Positions 35,956 to 49,510 of a DNA stretch of 64,000 nt are shown here, piece after piece. A program made the position numbers and the translations under genes. The stretch covers positions 791,667 through 855,666 of the forward strand of contig SNVD02013746.1 of the NCBI GenBank assembly GCA_013180625.2, read 5' to 3'. Source of the stretch: Boswellia sacra. Taxonomy: Eukaryota; Streptophyta; Magnoliopsida; Sapindales; Burseraceae. Numbering within the stretch: the first letter of the stretch is position 1; each line of letters opens with the position of its first letter. Under the pieces are notes generated by a model that saw only the letters and a list, made by a program, of their open reading frames with translations, did no database searches and was not told the DNA's origin.

Positions 35956-38900
35956 ATGGCTTCCACTGCAACTTCCAAGATAAACTTGCAAAATAATGCC
36001 TCAAGAACAAGCTTCCTATCTTCACAAGGGACTAGACCGTTTCAAACTAATCTTAAGTTTCCATTTCTATCGTGTCCAACTAAAGTTATACACGTGAAAT
36101 CTTCTGCTACAACGAAGTATAATGAAGTTGTGGTGGATGAGGAAATGGACAGGATTCGAAGGCTCCAAAACGGCTCCGACGTTCGTGGGGTTGCTTTGGA
36201 AGGTGAAAAGGGGCGAAGAGTGGACCTTACACCTCCGGCAGTGGAGGCCATTGCAGAGAGTTTCGGTGAGTGGGTGAAAAATAAATTGGAGAAGGAACGA
36301 GGACGACCAGTTAAGGATGTTAAACTGTCACTTGGTAAAGACCCTCGAATATCAGGAGCATCTTTGAGTGTAGCAGTGTTTGCTGGCCTTTCTCGCGCTG
36401 GTTGCTTGGTGTTTGATATGGGACTTGCAACTACTCCAGCTTGTTTTATGAGCACATTGTTGCCTCCGTTTGCCTATGACGCCTCTATAATGGTAGAGTA
36501 CCAGAGCCGTTTGTGTTTGTTTTTCCTGATCGATTCCAGGCAATATTGCTAATACAATTCTTGGCTTTTATGTGTATATATTTCAGATGACTGCTTCTCA
36601 CTTACCCTATACTCGGAATGGTCTAAAATTTTTTACTAAGAGAGGGGGGCTGACCTCACCGGAGGTGGAGGAAATATGTGACGAAGCTGCCCGAAAATAT
36701 GCGAATAGGCTATCTAAAGTTTCGACTATGCTGACAACTCGTCCAACTAGAGTTGATTTCATGAGTGCTTATGCAGAACACCTCAGGGATATCATCAAGG
36801 AAAGAGTTAATCATCATTTGCACTATGACACTCCACTCAAAGGCTTTCAGGTGAGGTTTTCTTCTTGCTTGCTTTTGTTTGTATATACAAGCTTGTGGTG
36901 TGTTACTGTGTACCTCTCATGCACGCGTTGAATCTTCTGCTATCCTCAATGTCTACATGGAAAGGAAACATATGGTGCTCATTTCAGCTCTTGGTTTTGA
37001 GTCTGGGCCAATTTTACCAATTCGCTTCTTAAAGGCTGTCACATTTTCGGGCCCAAAAGCAATTTAGAGCTTGAAGCTTTCAGCCCAGAAAAAAGGCCCA
37101 TTTATATACTTCATACGTGGATACGGGCGTTTTCATGAACGAATTTCCAAAAACATTAGTAATATTTGGCTTAACACTATAATGTTTCATGATTTTTTTA
37201 TCATTACATGTCGTCTTCAATCTTAATACATTAAATTGGGAGTTTTGTTTAGTCCAAGGACAATTTGCAAAAATAACCAAATTTAAATTTAGATGAGTAT
37301 TTATTCTACTAAATCCTAATTCTTTTTATTATCTGATTAATTGACGAGTTCACAAGTATCTTACTTATTAAAAACTAATTCATTATATTTCAAAATTAAT
37401 CTTAATTTATTAAGTTGATGTTATGATTAATTTTGAAATTATGAAGATAAGATGAAAAAAGAAACCCTAACTTATAAAAGTTAGCTGGGAATAATTAGTA
37501 GGATGGGTATAAAAATACATTTCATGGGTGCAAATAACTTCATCTATAGACAAATCATTTGATCATTGATTTTCTTATGATTTGACGAGTGAATTATTTT
37601 ATCCCTTATGATAAGATGGCCAGCACACATTTTTAGTTTGTAAAAAGCGTTCTTTTAATATGTTTGAACTGATTTGGAAAGGTATATTTTATCATTTAGG
37701 TTGAAGTTATTAAAAAACAAAATAAAATATTAAACCTGTTAAAAATCAAAACAGTCACCCATCTAAGTTATTTTGTTTAATTTTTGAAATCCATTGAACT
37801 CTAATGTTAAACCAAAGTTAGAATCGATAAATATTAACATTAGAGTTAGAATCCTTAAAAATTAAATCTAATTACAAAAGAGAATTGTGGGATTTCATGA
37901 TATTGTGATAACCATTACAATGATTCCAGATAATAGTGAATGCTGGAAATGGATCAGGAGGCTTCTTCACATGGGATGTGTTAGACAAGCTTGGTGCAGA
38001 CACCTTTGGCTCTCTGCACCTCAAACCAGATGGGATGTTTCCCAACCATATTCCCAACCCTGAGGACAAAACCGCAATGGCTCTAACAAGGGCTGCCGTG
38101 CTAGAAAACAAGGCTGATCTTGGAATTGTCTTCGACACCGATGTAGACCGCAGTGGTGTTGTGGATAGTAAAGGCAACCCAATTAATGGTGACAAACTCA
38201 TTGCACTCATGTCTGCAATTGTGCTAAAGGAACATCCTGGTACCACCATTGTGACCGATGCTCGTACGAGTATGTCACTTGCCAAATTTATTACTGAAAG
38301 AGGAGGAAACCATTGCTTGTACCGTGTTGGTTATCGAAATGTCATTGACAAGGGAGTCCACCTTAATGAGGACGGCATTGAGACACATCTCATGATGGAA
38401 ACTTCTGGCCATGGTGCTCTTAAAGAGAACCATTTCCTAGATGATGGTTAGTCATTTGCATCTTGCTCATGCTATTAATGATGTTAAACTAATAAATTAA
38501 GAATCTTTGAACTTGTGTGTTAGATTGCTTATTTATCAGTATTTAAACCTTTATTTTATAGTTTAAATTTTTTAGTCGAGTGGTTTCTTAATATGGTATT
38601 AATTAGCGGTGACACATTTGTATTTAGTTTCGGTTTTCTACAAGTTTAGAACTTGGGTTTAGTTCCATATTGGTATTAGTTTGATCTATGTTAGATGTGA
38701 GAAACCTGCTTAACTTTGATGGTTTAATAGTAGTGTTAGGCTTTTCCATGATAGATTATGCTTTTGTGGAAGTGGTAACTTTATATCATGTAACGTGCAT
38801 TAACTTGTTGAATAGTATTTGTTTTCTGCAGGGGCTTACATGGTTGTAAAAATCATCATTGAGATGGTACGCATGAAGCTTGCAGGATCAGATGAAGGGA

Positions 38901-39670
38901 TTGGTAGTCTAATAAAAGATCTTGAAGAACCACTAGAATCAGTTGAACTAAGGATGAACATTATTTCTGAGCCTAGAGATGCAAAGGCAAAGGGTGCTGA
39001 GGCCGTTGAAACATTTCGACAGTACATTGAGGTATTAATTAAATATTTTGCATAACAATTCACTTTCAAGCGTTGAAATCTAATCTCTATGTATATATTG
39101 CTTTCATTTATATGCAAGCTATTTGATCACTTGCAGGAAGGGCGGCTTCATGGATGGGAATTGGACTCATGTGGAGAATGCTGGGTGAGTGAAGGCTGCC
39201 TTGTGGACTCCAACGACTCTCCTGCTGCCATTGATGCTCATATGTACAGGTGCAATAGAAGTCACTTAGAAACTTCCAATTTGAGAAATGCAAGTTTCCC
39301 AACACTCTATGTTACAAGCTTAAAAATTGTTGCAAATTCAGGGCTAAAGTTTCAGACGAAGAACATGGAGAACATGGATGGATACACCTTCGCCAGAGTA
39401 TTCACAACCCAAATATTGCTGTAAATGTCCAATCAACAGTGCCTGGGGGCTGTCTATCTATTACAAGAGTTCTTAGAGAAAAGTATGTAACATTGCAAGT
39501 TAATCTCCATCCTGTATTTTCTTGTTCTTGGGTTAATTTGCTTCCAAAACATTTATAAGTCATTTTAATTTTATTTCTGGTTTTTGAATCTTCTCAGGTT
39601 TCTCAGGGCAAGTGGAATGGAAAAAGTGCTTGACATTTCCCAGATCGACAGGTATATCAAAACTAGCTAG
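35956..39670 (+). CDS. Plastid-targeted-type phosphoglucomutase/phosphomannomutase-family protein
   Basis: Seven exons: 35956-36492, 36587-36850, 37930-38446, 38832-39031, 39137-39249, 39342-39482, 39598-39670. All introns are GT-AG and phases agree, giving 614 residues. The first ~50 residues are Ser/Thr/Asn-rich with few acids, like a chloroplast transit peptide. Alpha-D-phosphohexomutase signatures follow: the phosphoserine loop MTASHLP (Ser183), the metal loop DTDVDRSG (Asp336, 338, 340, Arg341) and the sugar-binding ETSGH (exon 3). Length and sequence match the At1g70820/At5g17530 group of plants, whose exact substrate I do not know. The usual TASHNP reads TASHLP, which I believe is normal for this group. 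The gene looks intact and converges on the SWIM gene. Confidence 0.93.
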
Positions 39671-40597
39671 AAGCCTGTCAAGGCTTATTCAGGTGCAGAC
39701 ATACATATAGAGAATGATTGTTTATACATCAGATAACTTCTTTTGTACATAAGAACATATCAGAGGAAAGATATATTTTATAGAAAAATGGAAATTTAGC
39801 AAATTTTCCCTTTACGACATGGATTTTAATATCAAACGTTGAAAGTCATGCCAGTACACAACTTCGCTTTGCAGTTCAAGCTTAATCCTGAGTCAACAAA
39901 AGCAAAAGCTTCTCATAACCTAGTCAATATCGAATGGGAGCAAAATAGGCCATCTGATGCGATGCGAGAAAATCATCTAAATTAATCACATTCCATTCAT
40001 CCATAACAGCAGCTATATTATAGACAATTAAAAATAGCTAAAATCGCTGCAATGGTTTTCAGAGTAAGAGATATTATAAACGGTTGAACATATGACGGTT
40101 TCAACAGATTAACCTATCTTTATCATATATAGCCCAATAACATGCACAAATACATGTATCATATATCTGGGGTGTGTGGATTGCATACTTCAATCCTCTG
40201 TGATCATTGGCTCACTAGGCTTGCTGTGTTTCATAAGCCTACAATCACACCGGTATGCTCTTTTAAGAAAAATTTATGCTCCTTCAAGAAAAATTTTAGG
40301 AGAAAGCAATTAGTGGAGTATAAAAAATAGTTAAGTATCAACTTCAAATGACCAAAGATCAATTAGTAAGTTGCCAGGGCAAAACAAATTTACATTTCTC
40401 ACAATAAAAGCTTGTAGTTTACTTTAGTTATAACTAACCTGGTGAACAAACGTAAAGGTTACAAAAGAAATAATGAATTATCCGGGTATGTACATGGTAA
40501 AAGCGCAAAGACAAAATTTATAGATACAGCATAAGTATTAGCTATCACCAGATGCAGTACCACGAACATCTTGTCTGGTGTCTGTCAGACTAACAAA
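39671..40597. other. Intergenic region between convergent genes
   Basis: About 930 AT-rich bases holding the 3' UTRs of both genes. I see no further gene or repeat. Confidence 0.6.
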
Positions 40598-43500
40598 CTA
40601 ACAACCAATTTCCTCAGCAACGGTACTATTGCAACCATGAACAATGTCCAAGTGGCCGCCGAGCTCATTACTGGTTTTGCCTTTTTTGGTACAGATAAGC
40701 TCAGTGTCACAATCACCATTTTCAGCACTCCTTTTAAGTTTACATCCAGTTAAAGAAGGTTTACCACTCAACTGCAATTTACTAGATTCTCTTTCTTGAG
40801 CTTCAACATTAATAGGTTTATGACCATCAGTGTCACTTGGCATTGATTGTTGACTTGATGATTCAGAGAATGAAGACATTACACTGTCAGCTGCTTTGGC
40901 ATCATGACATGGGTTAGAACCATTTGTTGCATCCTCACAATTCCTACCTGATGACAAAGCAGTATCAGAACAGTGAGGGTTGTTAGAAGCACTTCCATTA
41001 ACACAATGAAACTCCATGTCTTCTTCCTTACCACCACCTGAAGATTCAGTCATACCAATCACGTTTGACTCTGTTGGCACATGCATGGATAGAGAGGCCT
41101 CAACAATGAGAGAATTAGCATCTGCTTTGTTAGAGAGAACTGTTTTCTCAGCATCATCACTGCAAAAAGCATTCTGCTGAGTTTCAGTGCAGTGCTCAAG
41201 GCACCCTGTTGTTGATGGAGGGGTGTTAATGGTCAGTTGATCCACATCCATCAAACCTCGATTGCAATCTTTATCTGAGATAACATCTTCAACTCCATTT
41301 TGACCAGTGAGAGCAGCATCTTTGGTGGTTGGATAAATGATAATTGCAGGGTCTGAATTAATTAAGAAATTCTCTTCACTCTTGGAGATACAATCACTGG
41401 ATATAACCTCATCAATAGAAAATAATCCAGGTGAGGGAATACATGCGAGTGGCTGGTTATCATCTGTCTTGGCAAGAGAAATTTCTTCTTCAGTATTCTC
41501 ACCACAAACTCTGTTTCCACAAACCACCTGATCAATGAGCATGCTACCCAAATCATTTGCACTACGACCACAAGCATCTTGCTCATTCACACAATCATTG
41601 TCATTTTGAGATGATACATCCTCATTCATGCTCTGACTCTCACCGACTAAGTCCCTATCTTGACCACCGGAAACCACCCCTAAATTTTGTTGCTCAATGT
41701 TATCCACAGTTTGTTTCTCAGTAGGATCCAGATTAGTCTGGCTACTTCCACTATCTACAAGGGCATTTAACTGCTTGTGTACAGAGACTGCAAGAGAAAT
41801 AGCATGATCACGAATCAAAGAATCAAGGGGTGAACAATGTAACAAGTCAATTAGGGCTTGGTTATATTGCATTAAGCTGATAGACGGCATGACAGACCCT
41901 TTCTTGTGAAAAACTCTAATAACTTTTAACACATGCTCGCACAGATAGCCCATTTCTGCCCAATTACAATCACAAATACCATACTGTGAACCAGGGTTCT
42001 GCACAACATAAGTTTTATCTCCATCATGCTGGTCTATGACTTTAGCGCATTTACCCTCAACGATGACATTGGAATCTGGAATCTTCAATGCTTTGCGCCA
42101 AGATGTTAAACCACTCACCCACTCATCTTTCCAATATCTTGCAAAATCATCCTTCTCTGAGTATTCATCGAGCCAAAAGTAGGAATGCACTTTAGTACCC
42201 AACTTATCAACCAACCAATCAGCACGTTGGTAAACAGTAGGATCTTTCTCATTCAACAACCTGAGCTTCAACTGATTGTGGTAAAATTCCATGGTTGCAC
42301 TAGTCTCCTGGCTGGCAATTGGAAGAGTCTTTAATGTAGTGATCCAAGTCCCTGAGAGAAAAGAACATGTCTTTAAATCTTTCAAGAAATACAAGAGGCT
42401 TTGACATAGAAAATCAATGGACTAAGGCTATTAGAGTGAAACTTCATATTCCTAATACTTTATGAGCCTCTTCATATTCTTTACATGATGAAATATGACA
42501 TCAAATCACAACTCTCAGTAAATCTGAGACCATAAATCTGAGACCATTACTTTATTAAGAGCTATGGTATAAACAAGACATGGCTCACCAATGCAAAGGT
42601 CTGAACAACAGTTCAGCAGCGCATGTTGTAAAGTTGAGAAGAATGACAACAATTTTAGCAATTTATTCTAAGGCACCAGTTGGAAAATAAGACTCACCTA
42701 TCCTGGGATACCAGACTCCCCTGAAGTAATCCATAAAATCTGAGTTATCCGTGAAGTCTTCCATGAAATCCTCAAACAAGTCAAGATGTCCATGTCCTTT
42801 ACAGATGCTATCTACTGCCTGTCCAAGCCGTCTAAAAATCTCAGCACGCATCTCTGTTTCTGAGCATCTCTTCACTATGTTCTTATGCCATGCGTGGCGA
42901 ACCCGCCAGAAAGAAATCAACACAGAGCACTGGAACACATCCCTGAGTACAATGGAGCAGTTTATGAATTCAAGCCAGCATCATTTATTCTGGAAACAAA
43001 GAGGGTGTCATTGCCTCTCATCATTGAAAAATGGTCTATAGCACTATTAACAAACTGACCACATTGTGGTTCATGTTCATATGCAATGATGCATATTGCA
43101 TTATTATCCTCGATCAGTGATCACATTGTTACAAAATATTTAGGGCCAGAAACTACTGAAAAGTGAGGCATCGGACAGAAAATACTTGATAAACATTGAA
43201 CCGTATGATATGGCAGGTCAGGATGACAATTCTAATCGCAAATGCACTAGAGGTCCCAAACCATACTAGAAAATACTTGATAAACATTGAACCGTATGAT
43301 ATAGGGTGAGGATGACAATTCTAATTGCAAATGCACTAGAGGTCCCAAACTAGATGTAAATAAATGTATCAAGTAATCACGTAAGCCTTAGCTCACACTA
43401 CTATACATGGTTAATGGACAATTATCCACCAAAATACCAAAAATATACTAGAAAGCATATGATAATCTTAATTGAGTTCAAGAAACACCTACTTGATTGT

Positions 43501-44818
43501 AAGAATGTCAGCTGATGGATCATCCACTATAAACCCAGCCAACTTCCAAGTAGGATCCTTTGTTCGAACTCTATTGTAAAGAGCCCTCATCCATCTATGC
43601 GTATCAGCACTTGCAAATCTCGGAGCTATTACCCAGGCTACTGGGATGGCCTTGTTGTCTGAGTTGAACACGACGAGACTGTGTAAAGGATACTACATAT
43701 TATAATTGTAGAGAAGGCCATGATTAGTTTCCAAGGTATTTGAAGGCTGTAATGCAATAAAAAACAACAATTATAAGTATTAGATCATCATTCAATGAAG
43801 AAAAGACACACCTTCAATTTGTTTGTACCAAACCTTGAATCAGACACAACAAGGCTGCGGTTGCCGAATCGAATCATCTGCTGCAACTGCCACTCTGTTT
43901 GAATGCCCAAAGTGAAAGGAACATAATCAGAAAAATCCTCATAGAAGAAAACATGACTCTGGTGGCTTTCAACCCACACTTTTATACTGCTTGCATCATC
44001 TGGGTCCAATTCGTAGGTAGAACGTCGGATGCTCCTCTCCTGTCTTCGAACATATCTGTGCGTCAAGAGGTCATCACGATTACATGGACCACCTTGTTTC
44101 TCCACTGATTCATTGTGTCTCTGCATTATTGTCTCCACAGAGACCCCAACATATAGTAGAGATAACACACGAAGACGGAGATCTTCTGAGATGTATGGCG
44201 CAAACATAGCACGTGTTCCAGCAGCCTTCTTGTCCTGCGGGCCATGACATGGCAATCCATTCTTATCCACGTGCTTATCATCATTATATATGATAAGTGC
44301 TACTGATGGTTCAGCAATTAAACGTTTCACAATAAAGTGGCATATGCACCCTCTTTTAGTATTCGGACGGCCAGCATTTTTCTTCTTTGGAATATAAGTA
44401 TTCCTACTGGGACGTACAATGCCTCCCTTCCTATGGTCATCAGGACCAAACGAACACCAATACCTACAGATTTAAAAGGATCACCCAAATTTACAAAATA
44501 AAAGACACAAAATAGGAACTTTTATAAGAAAATTTGTGGAACTTACAAAATATATTCAAGAATACCATCAACCTTTGGCTTGTAAGATGTATTTGTAGAC
44601 CGTCGTCGCCTTGCTTCAACATGAAATCTTGTTGGACATTCTTTGTTGGCAGATTCACCCCTCACAAAATCATCCACTCTAGCAAATGGGATTAGAGCAA
44701 CTCTATCTAATTTGTCACGCCAGCCTTCCACCTTTGACCAAACAAGATCAAAAGCAGAAAACTCCAAGGTCGGAGGATTCTGCACAGGAAGGGACAGAAT
44801 CTCGTCCCATCTGGCCAT
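40598..44818 (-). CDS. SWIM zinc-finger, MULE-transposase-related nuclear-type protein
   Basis: Five coding exons (minus): 44547-44818, 43812-44463, 43493-43746, 42698-42942, 40598-42351. GT-AG borders and phases agree; the product is 1058 residues. The start MARWDEILSLPVQ follows directly on a splice acceptor (GCAG|ATG), so a 5' UTR intron (44819-45640) is likely. Residues 90-390 hold a FAR1-like part (YWCSFG...CICHFIVKR) and a MULE-transposase-like core with VVFNSDNKAIPVAWV and FIVDDPSADI. The SWIM finger CDC...LCEH is at about residues 601-613. The long Ser/Asn/Asp-rich acidic C-terminus (about 430 residues) looks disordered. It belongs to the plant SWIM family exemplified by At1g60560 and At4g13970; function is largely unknown. 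It is a domesticated transposase-like host gene, not an active transposon: no terminal repeats and intact introns. Confidence 0.9.
43178..43354. repeat. Tandem duplication in intron of the SWIM gene
   Basis: Two adjacent copies of about 88 bp (43178-43267 and 43268-43354) share GAAAATACTTGATAAACATT and AAATGCACTAGAGGTCCC. They lie inside the 550-bp intron 42943-43492 and do not touch splice sites. Confidence 0.85.
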
Positions 44819-45760
44819 CTGCAATGGACACAAAAGATTTTACACTCTCCATAACCAATAAAAAAACATACTCTATTTACAATTGGATTAATCATGCATG
44901 TTGGTCAGACACCCACACTTACACGGAGTATTCAATTCACAAGGTTGGGCTTATTTTTTCAAGCTTGTGATAGGTTCAGCTTTCCTCAACTTCAATTGGC
45001 ATCAACAGAATTGATTCAATTATAGTTGGAACAGTTCACGAAGCAAAAATATCACAACAAAAGAAAACACAAACCAAACCCCCTTCCCTTATCCTTTCTT
45101 TGTTTTACCGATAAACCGAACAGAAATTAGTCGAAACTAACAGTTAAAAAACCCTAACTGAACCACTCATTGCCACTTTATTCTCACTTTTAAGCATCCA
45201 GCTGATAAGTGGTGATAGAGTTTGAACAACTAAAACCTCCCCAGTTTCCTTCTAGCTTCCAGAAACTCTAATACAAATCTTAGCCTTACCCACTGTTTGG
45301 TTTCCAAGAAAATTCATAAAAGTGGTTAGAAAACAAAAGAATAAGACGTCCCTTTACAAGTCCAAAAAATAAGCCCAAACAAACAACAAAAACGAATTAA
45401 ATTCAGTGAGCTGAGTGAAAATGTTAAGTATCACCCAGAAAATTTAAATTTCTCTCAATTTTGTAGCATTTTCCTGGCAAACAAACAAGGAAAACTTCAC
45501 CATTCACGGAAAATAAGAAGAAAAAGAGCTCCTCGTAGAAGAGTGCACGGGCCATGTTGTATTTTCATATATTATTGTTGTGCAAACAACGTGGCATGGC
45601 TTAAGATAAGAGAAGCAAAGTCAAAGTGTAGAGCGGTTACCTGGTGAGAGAGATGAAACCTCGCGAGTTGAGTAGTAAATAAGGAAGAGCTGAGAGTGGC
45701 GCCTGATAACCAAAGGCTGCTAGAAGAGAAGAGAGGAGAGGTCACGTCCGTGGGAGGCAC
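44819..45760 (-). promoter_or_regulatory. 5' UTR exon, leader intron and promoter side of the SWIM gene
   Basis: A donor CACCAG|GTAACC at 45640/45641 pairs with the acceptor just before the ATG, giving an 822-base leader intron. The non-coding first exon would start in the T/C-rich area near 45660-45760. Leader introns of this kind often raise expression in plants. Inferred from splice signals only. Confidence 0.55.
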
Positions 45761-47566
45761 CTCCTTGTGGAGAATTATCAGAGGGGAAAAAATAACAAAC
45801 TACCCTCCAGGTTTTGGAAATTGTCAACCGCATGCCCACTATTACTCGATTTCCCAGTACTCCAAACATTTTCAAAAATTCATCAATCACAACCCAAACA
45901 CAAAACGGTGTTAATGTTCTTTGACAATACAAGGGTACTAATGTCATTGGGCTTCACCTAATCGATCAACAATCATCCTTGTTCGTCTGCCTTCAGCATC
46001 TTATAATGAGAAACAAACTTCTCATCACCATCATCTAAAAAAATAAAAAAAAAAATCACCCATGGTCAAATAAATCAACTTATCCGACTCAATTCAAGAG
46101 CCAACAAAACCAGCTTGCCCTTCTCCACAACAAACCCTTAAAAAGATCTTCCTATTGCTATGAGTTTTAAAGAACTCACCCTACAACTTCTTGATTTTAG
46201 TCCATGCCATGATAATCTGTCATTCTTTCAGTAAAATTTTTAAGCATTGGTTGACTAGCCAATACTAATCATGGATCAATAGAAGAGCTTTGGTTGACTG
46301 AGCGCGGGGTAACTTATGTTCGACTAAGCCGATGTGCACCATGGATCAATAGAAGAGCTTTGGTTGAAGTCAAATAGGTGAAGATGGTACTTAATTAGAT
46401 AAGAAGATAGCCAAGAGACCACGAGCCTTCATTGAAGATGATGATGAATCACGATGGTTAGTAGCTCAATCATATATTTGATCATTTTTAATCATTTTTC
46501 AAAGTCATATTGGGTTCTCTTTTAGATATCTTATCCTAAATTAATAAAATAAGCGATAAAACAATAATTATAAGCTGATCAACCCTCCAAATTAATTAGA
46601 ATTAACTAATTTCATTAATTAGGGATGTACTTAATGGATTTATAGGAAAAATTAGATGATTGCTGACCAAAAAAGTAATTGATGGCATGCTCTTGACAAA
46701 TTTTGAATCCTGAATGATAGTTTATGATTTTTCTCTGTTACGACATTAATAATAATAATAATAACAGCAACAACAATAATAATAATTAGGGAATAAAATG
46801 AGAAGATGTCATACATTGCCCCAAGGCTGTGGCTTAATGTCACTTGTATTATTGAACTTTTGCTAATCGTCCCTAGGTTTAATGAAATTCATTGTTTAAT
46901 TAATTGACTGACTGACTGACAGAAACCGTCAGTTAACATGAATCTGACTAACTTTTGGACTAAATTTACTTATTTACCACTTATAACAATATATTGAACG
47001 CAACAAAATAAAAAAAAATCAAAATTCAATAAAAACTCTTTAACGCATTAAGACAAAGTAGAGAAAAAGAAGCTGAAAGACGAAATTATATAACCTTGGG
47101 ATGTTACTCAAAACTACAGTCGTATGATGTCAGGGACTTAGATGACGAATGTCACAAAACTTACGGACGGCGAAATGAACTTAGGCAAATGGTGTGGCAT
47201 GTAATATTTCTGCAAATAAATGTGTATAATTTGGAGATAGCTTGGAACAGTTAGGGCTGAGATCATTTAAAGATTGGGTCCATTTGGAGTTGGCATTCGT
47301 CCGCCCAAACCTAACATAGGCCCAATCCACACAATTAAGATCAAAACCCCTTCGCGCAAGTTTGAATTTTTATTTTAAAATTTTTAATGTTATGTAACAA
47401 AAATTTTAAGAAATTTGAGTCAAAAGAAATTTTGTTTGTTGGGGTTTTGGTGAGAAAGGAAAAACTGATTGCTCCTAATACTATCCTATCTGAAGTTAAA
47501 CATACAACCCAAACACAAATCTAAACCTATATTGTAATACGGTCATGTCCAGTGTAAGTTAGTAAG
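45761..47566. other. Non-coding stretch with simple repeats
   Basis: No gene is supported. Seen: a 28-base phrase repeated 63 bases apart (ATGGATCAATAGAAGAGCTT, near 46272 and 46335), an AAT-rich microsatellite (46748-46787) and four GACT units (46903-46920). Confidence 0.6.
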
Positions 47567-49510
47567 TATAACACCCAAAATCGAAACACAAATATTACCA
47601 AAACGCTAAAAAATCACTAATAATAAATCTCTAAACAAAAACTTCAATAATCATTCTTATTAGAAAAAAGTGAACAGAACAATACATTTAATGTCTCTCT
47701 AAGCAAAACAAAGTCTAACAATCTAAAGTTTTAAACATAATTGTAATAAAAAAATAATCTTTTTATTGCATAATTCCAAAAAAAAATGAATTAATGTCTC
47801 GACATCAACCAACAAGCCCAACTACTAACTTCCGAGACTATTATGCAAAATGTTAGAGACGAGGGGTGAGCCGTTAACTCAGTAAGTAAAATCATACACA
47901 ACTATTAGTCTCTTAAAATAATTATAAAAACTTCATATAATTCATAGTTTAATACTTCAGGTCCAAAATCATATCTTAATAAAAACGGAGTCATAAGCAT
48001 TTGTAACACTTAAGATCAAAGAAATCATTCACAATCATTAAGGATAAAAAAAAAATTATCAACTCATGTCACATGTAATCCCGGTGACCCGGCCTAAAAG
48101 TCGTGTGCACACTAATACCACAACTGGGTTCAGAATTCATAACAGTATTTAGATACTATAGGCAATGAGTCAAAATATTCAAGAACCATTTCAAATAACA
48201 CGATACTCAAAGTACATATACTAATAACTTTTTGAAGATAATAATAAGTTCGTCAGACGTTCATTTCACTAAAACGGTTTTTAACATGAAAACGGTTTTT
48301 GAGAATCAATTTAAAAACTTTGCTAAGACTCTAATTTCACAATTTATATTCTAAAACAGAAAATAATTCATATAATATCACATAAAAATATTTCCTAGCA
48401 AATCAAAATATTTATTAAGAACACATTACACTTTAATCATAGTACATGTATGATGTTACTTACCTTGATCGATCTAAAAAGAGAAAAATCCTAGCTCCTA
48501 TTCATCCAACGATTGTCCTAAGACATAACCAGAAAACATCTTGATAAATTCATAAACTCAACACCTCAAATGCTCTACAAATTCCCTTAAAAATTCATAA
48601 ACAAACCGTTTTGCCTAAGACTCATTCTCTGAATAGAGGTGATTCCAGAAATTTTATAAATTTATATCTTAATCTGATTAACCTAGGATTTTGCAGAGGT
48701 GAACTAGACACATATATTATTCAAATGAAAATTTTTCAAAGCAAATTACATTCAAAAACTATTTTTAAATGATTTTCGTTTTCTATCAGTAAAGCCTATC
48801 CAGAATTTTCAGATTAAGATGTTTCAAATTCAAAATTTCATAACAATTATTATACACATTTAAAAATCATGAAAATTTACAGAAACATATAAATCATCTT
48901 CACAAAGTATCATCAAATTTGAGAAATTTCTGACTCCTCTAGCATATGAAAAAAATTTCAAAATTTGTAACATCCAGAAATCATAGTATTTTCCAGGATT
49001 TCAATAGAGAGTTCAAAAATTCGTAATAAATTGAAATATTAATATTTTTTTGTGAAATAAAATTTTACACATTCATATATATGTATATAAGAATATATAA
49101 AAAAAACAGACTGAAAATCAAATTTTAAGTATCCTAATAAATTCAAAAATCCTAAGCTATTCCTTAATCCTCTGCAGAAATCCTAGCATAAATCTAGGCA
49201 ACAAAAAAAATTCTAATAAAAATTATTAAATAAAACTAAAAGAAACATAATCTTACCTAGAAATCTTTGAGTTTCAAAGCCTCCACCTAATTTTTAGGTT
49301 AAAAACCCTATTTGTAATATTATAATATTGCTTATATGCTAGATGAGGTTAAGGTATTCCAAAAGAGATAAAACTAAACCTGTATGTATCTCTTCTAATT
49401 TAAATATAAATAAAACTCTTTTTTTTATTTATTATAATCCTTGTCCAACTCCCAACAAAGACTTTTATAGCCCTAAAAAAAATTTACGGTTGTTATAATA
49501 AGTGTGTAAC
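47567..49510 (+). mobile_element. Possible decayed gypsy-type solo LTR
   Basis: Begins TATAACACCCAAAATCG, close to the TGTAACACCC start of many plant chromovirus LTRs, and includes GGTGAGCCGTTAACTCAGTA (47867 on), a phrase seen in such LTRs. No coding sequence, primer site or partner LTR is found, and the right end is a guess at the TGTAACACAC near 49505. Confidence 0.3.

Noticed and set aside
36042..36455. Antisense frame across exon 1 of the phosphohexomutase gene
   Set aside because: It mirrors real coding sequence and has no recognisable domain.
43493..44463. SWIM gene as an active Mutator-like transposon
   Set aside because: No terminal inverted repeats flank it, the introns are intact, and it matches a known stable plant gene family.
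45696..45961. Small frames upstream of the SWIM gene
   Set aside because: They overlap on both strands, have no domain, and fall in the likely promoter and 5' UTR.
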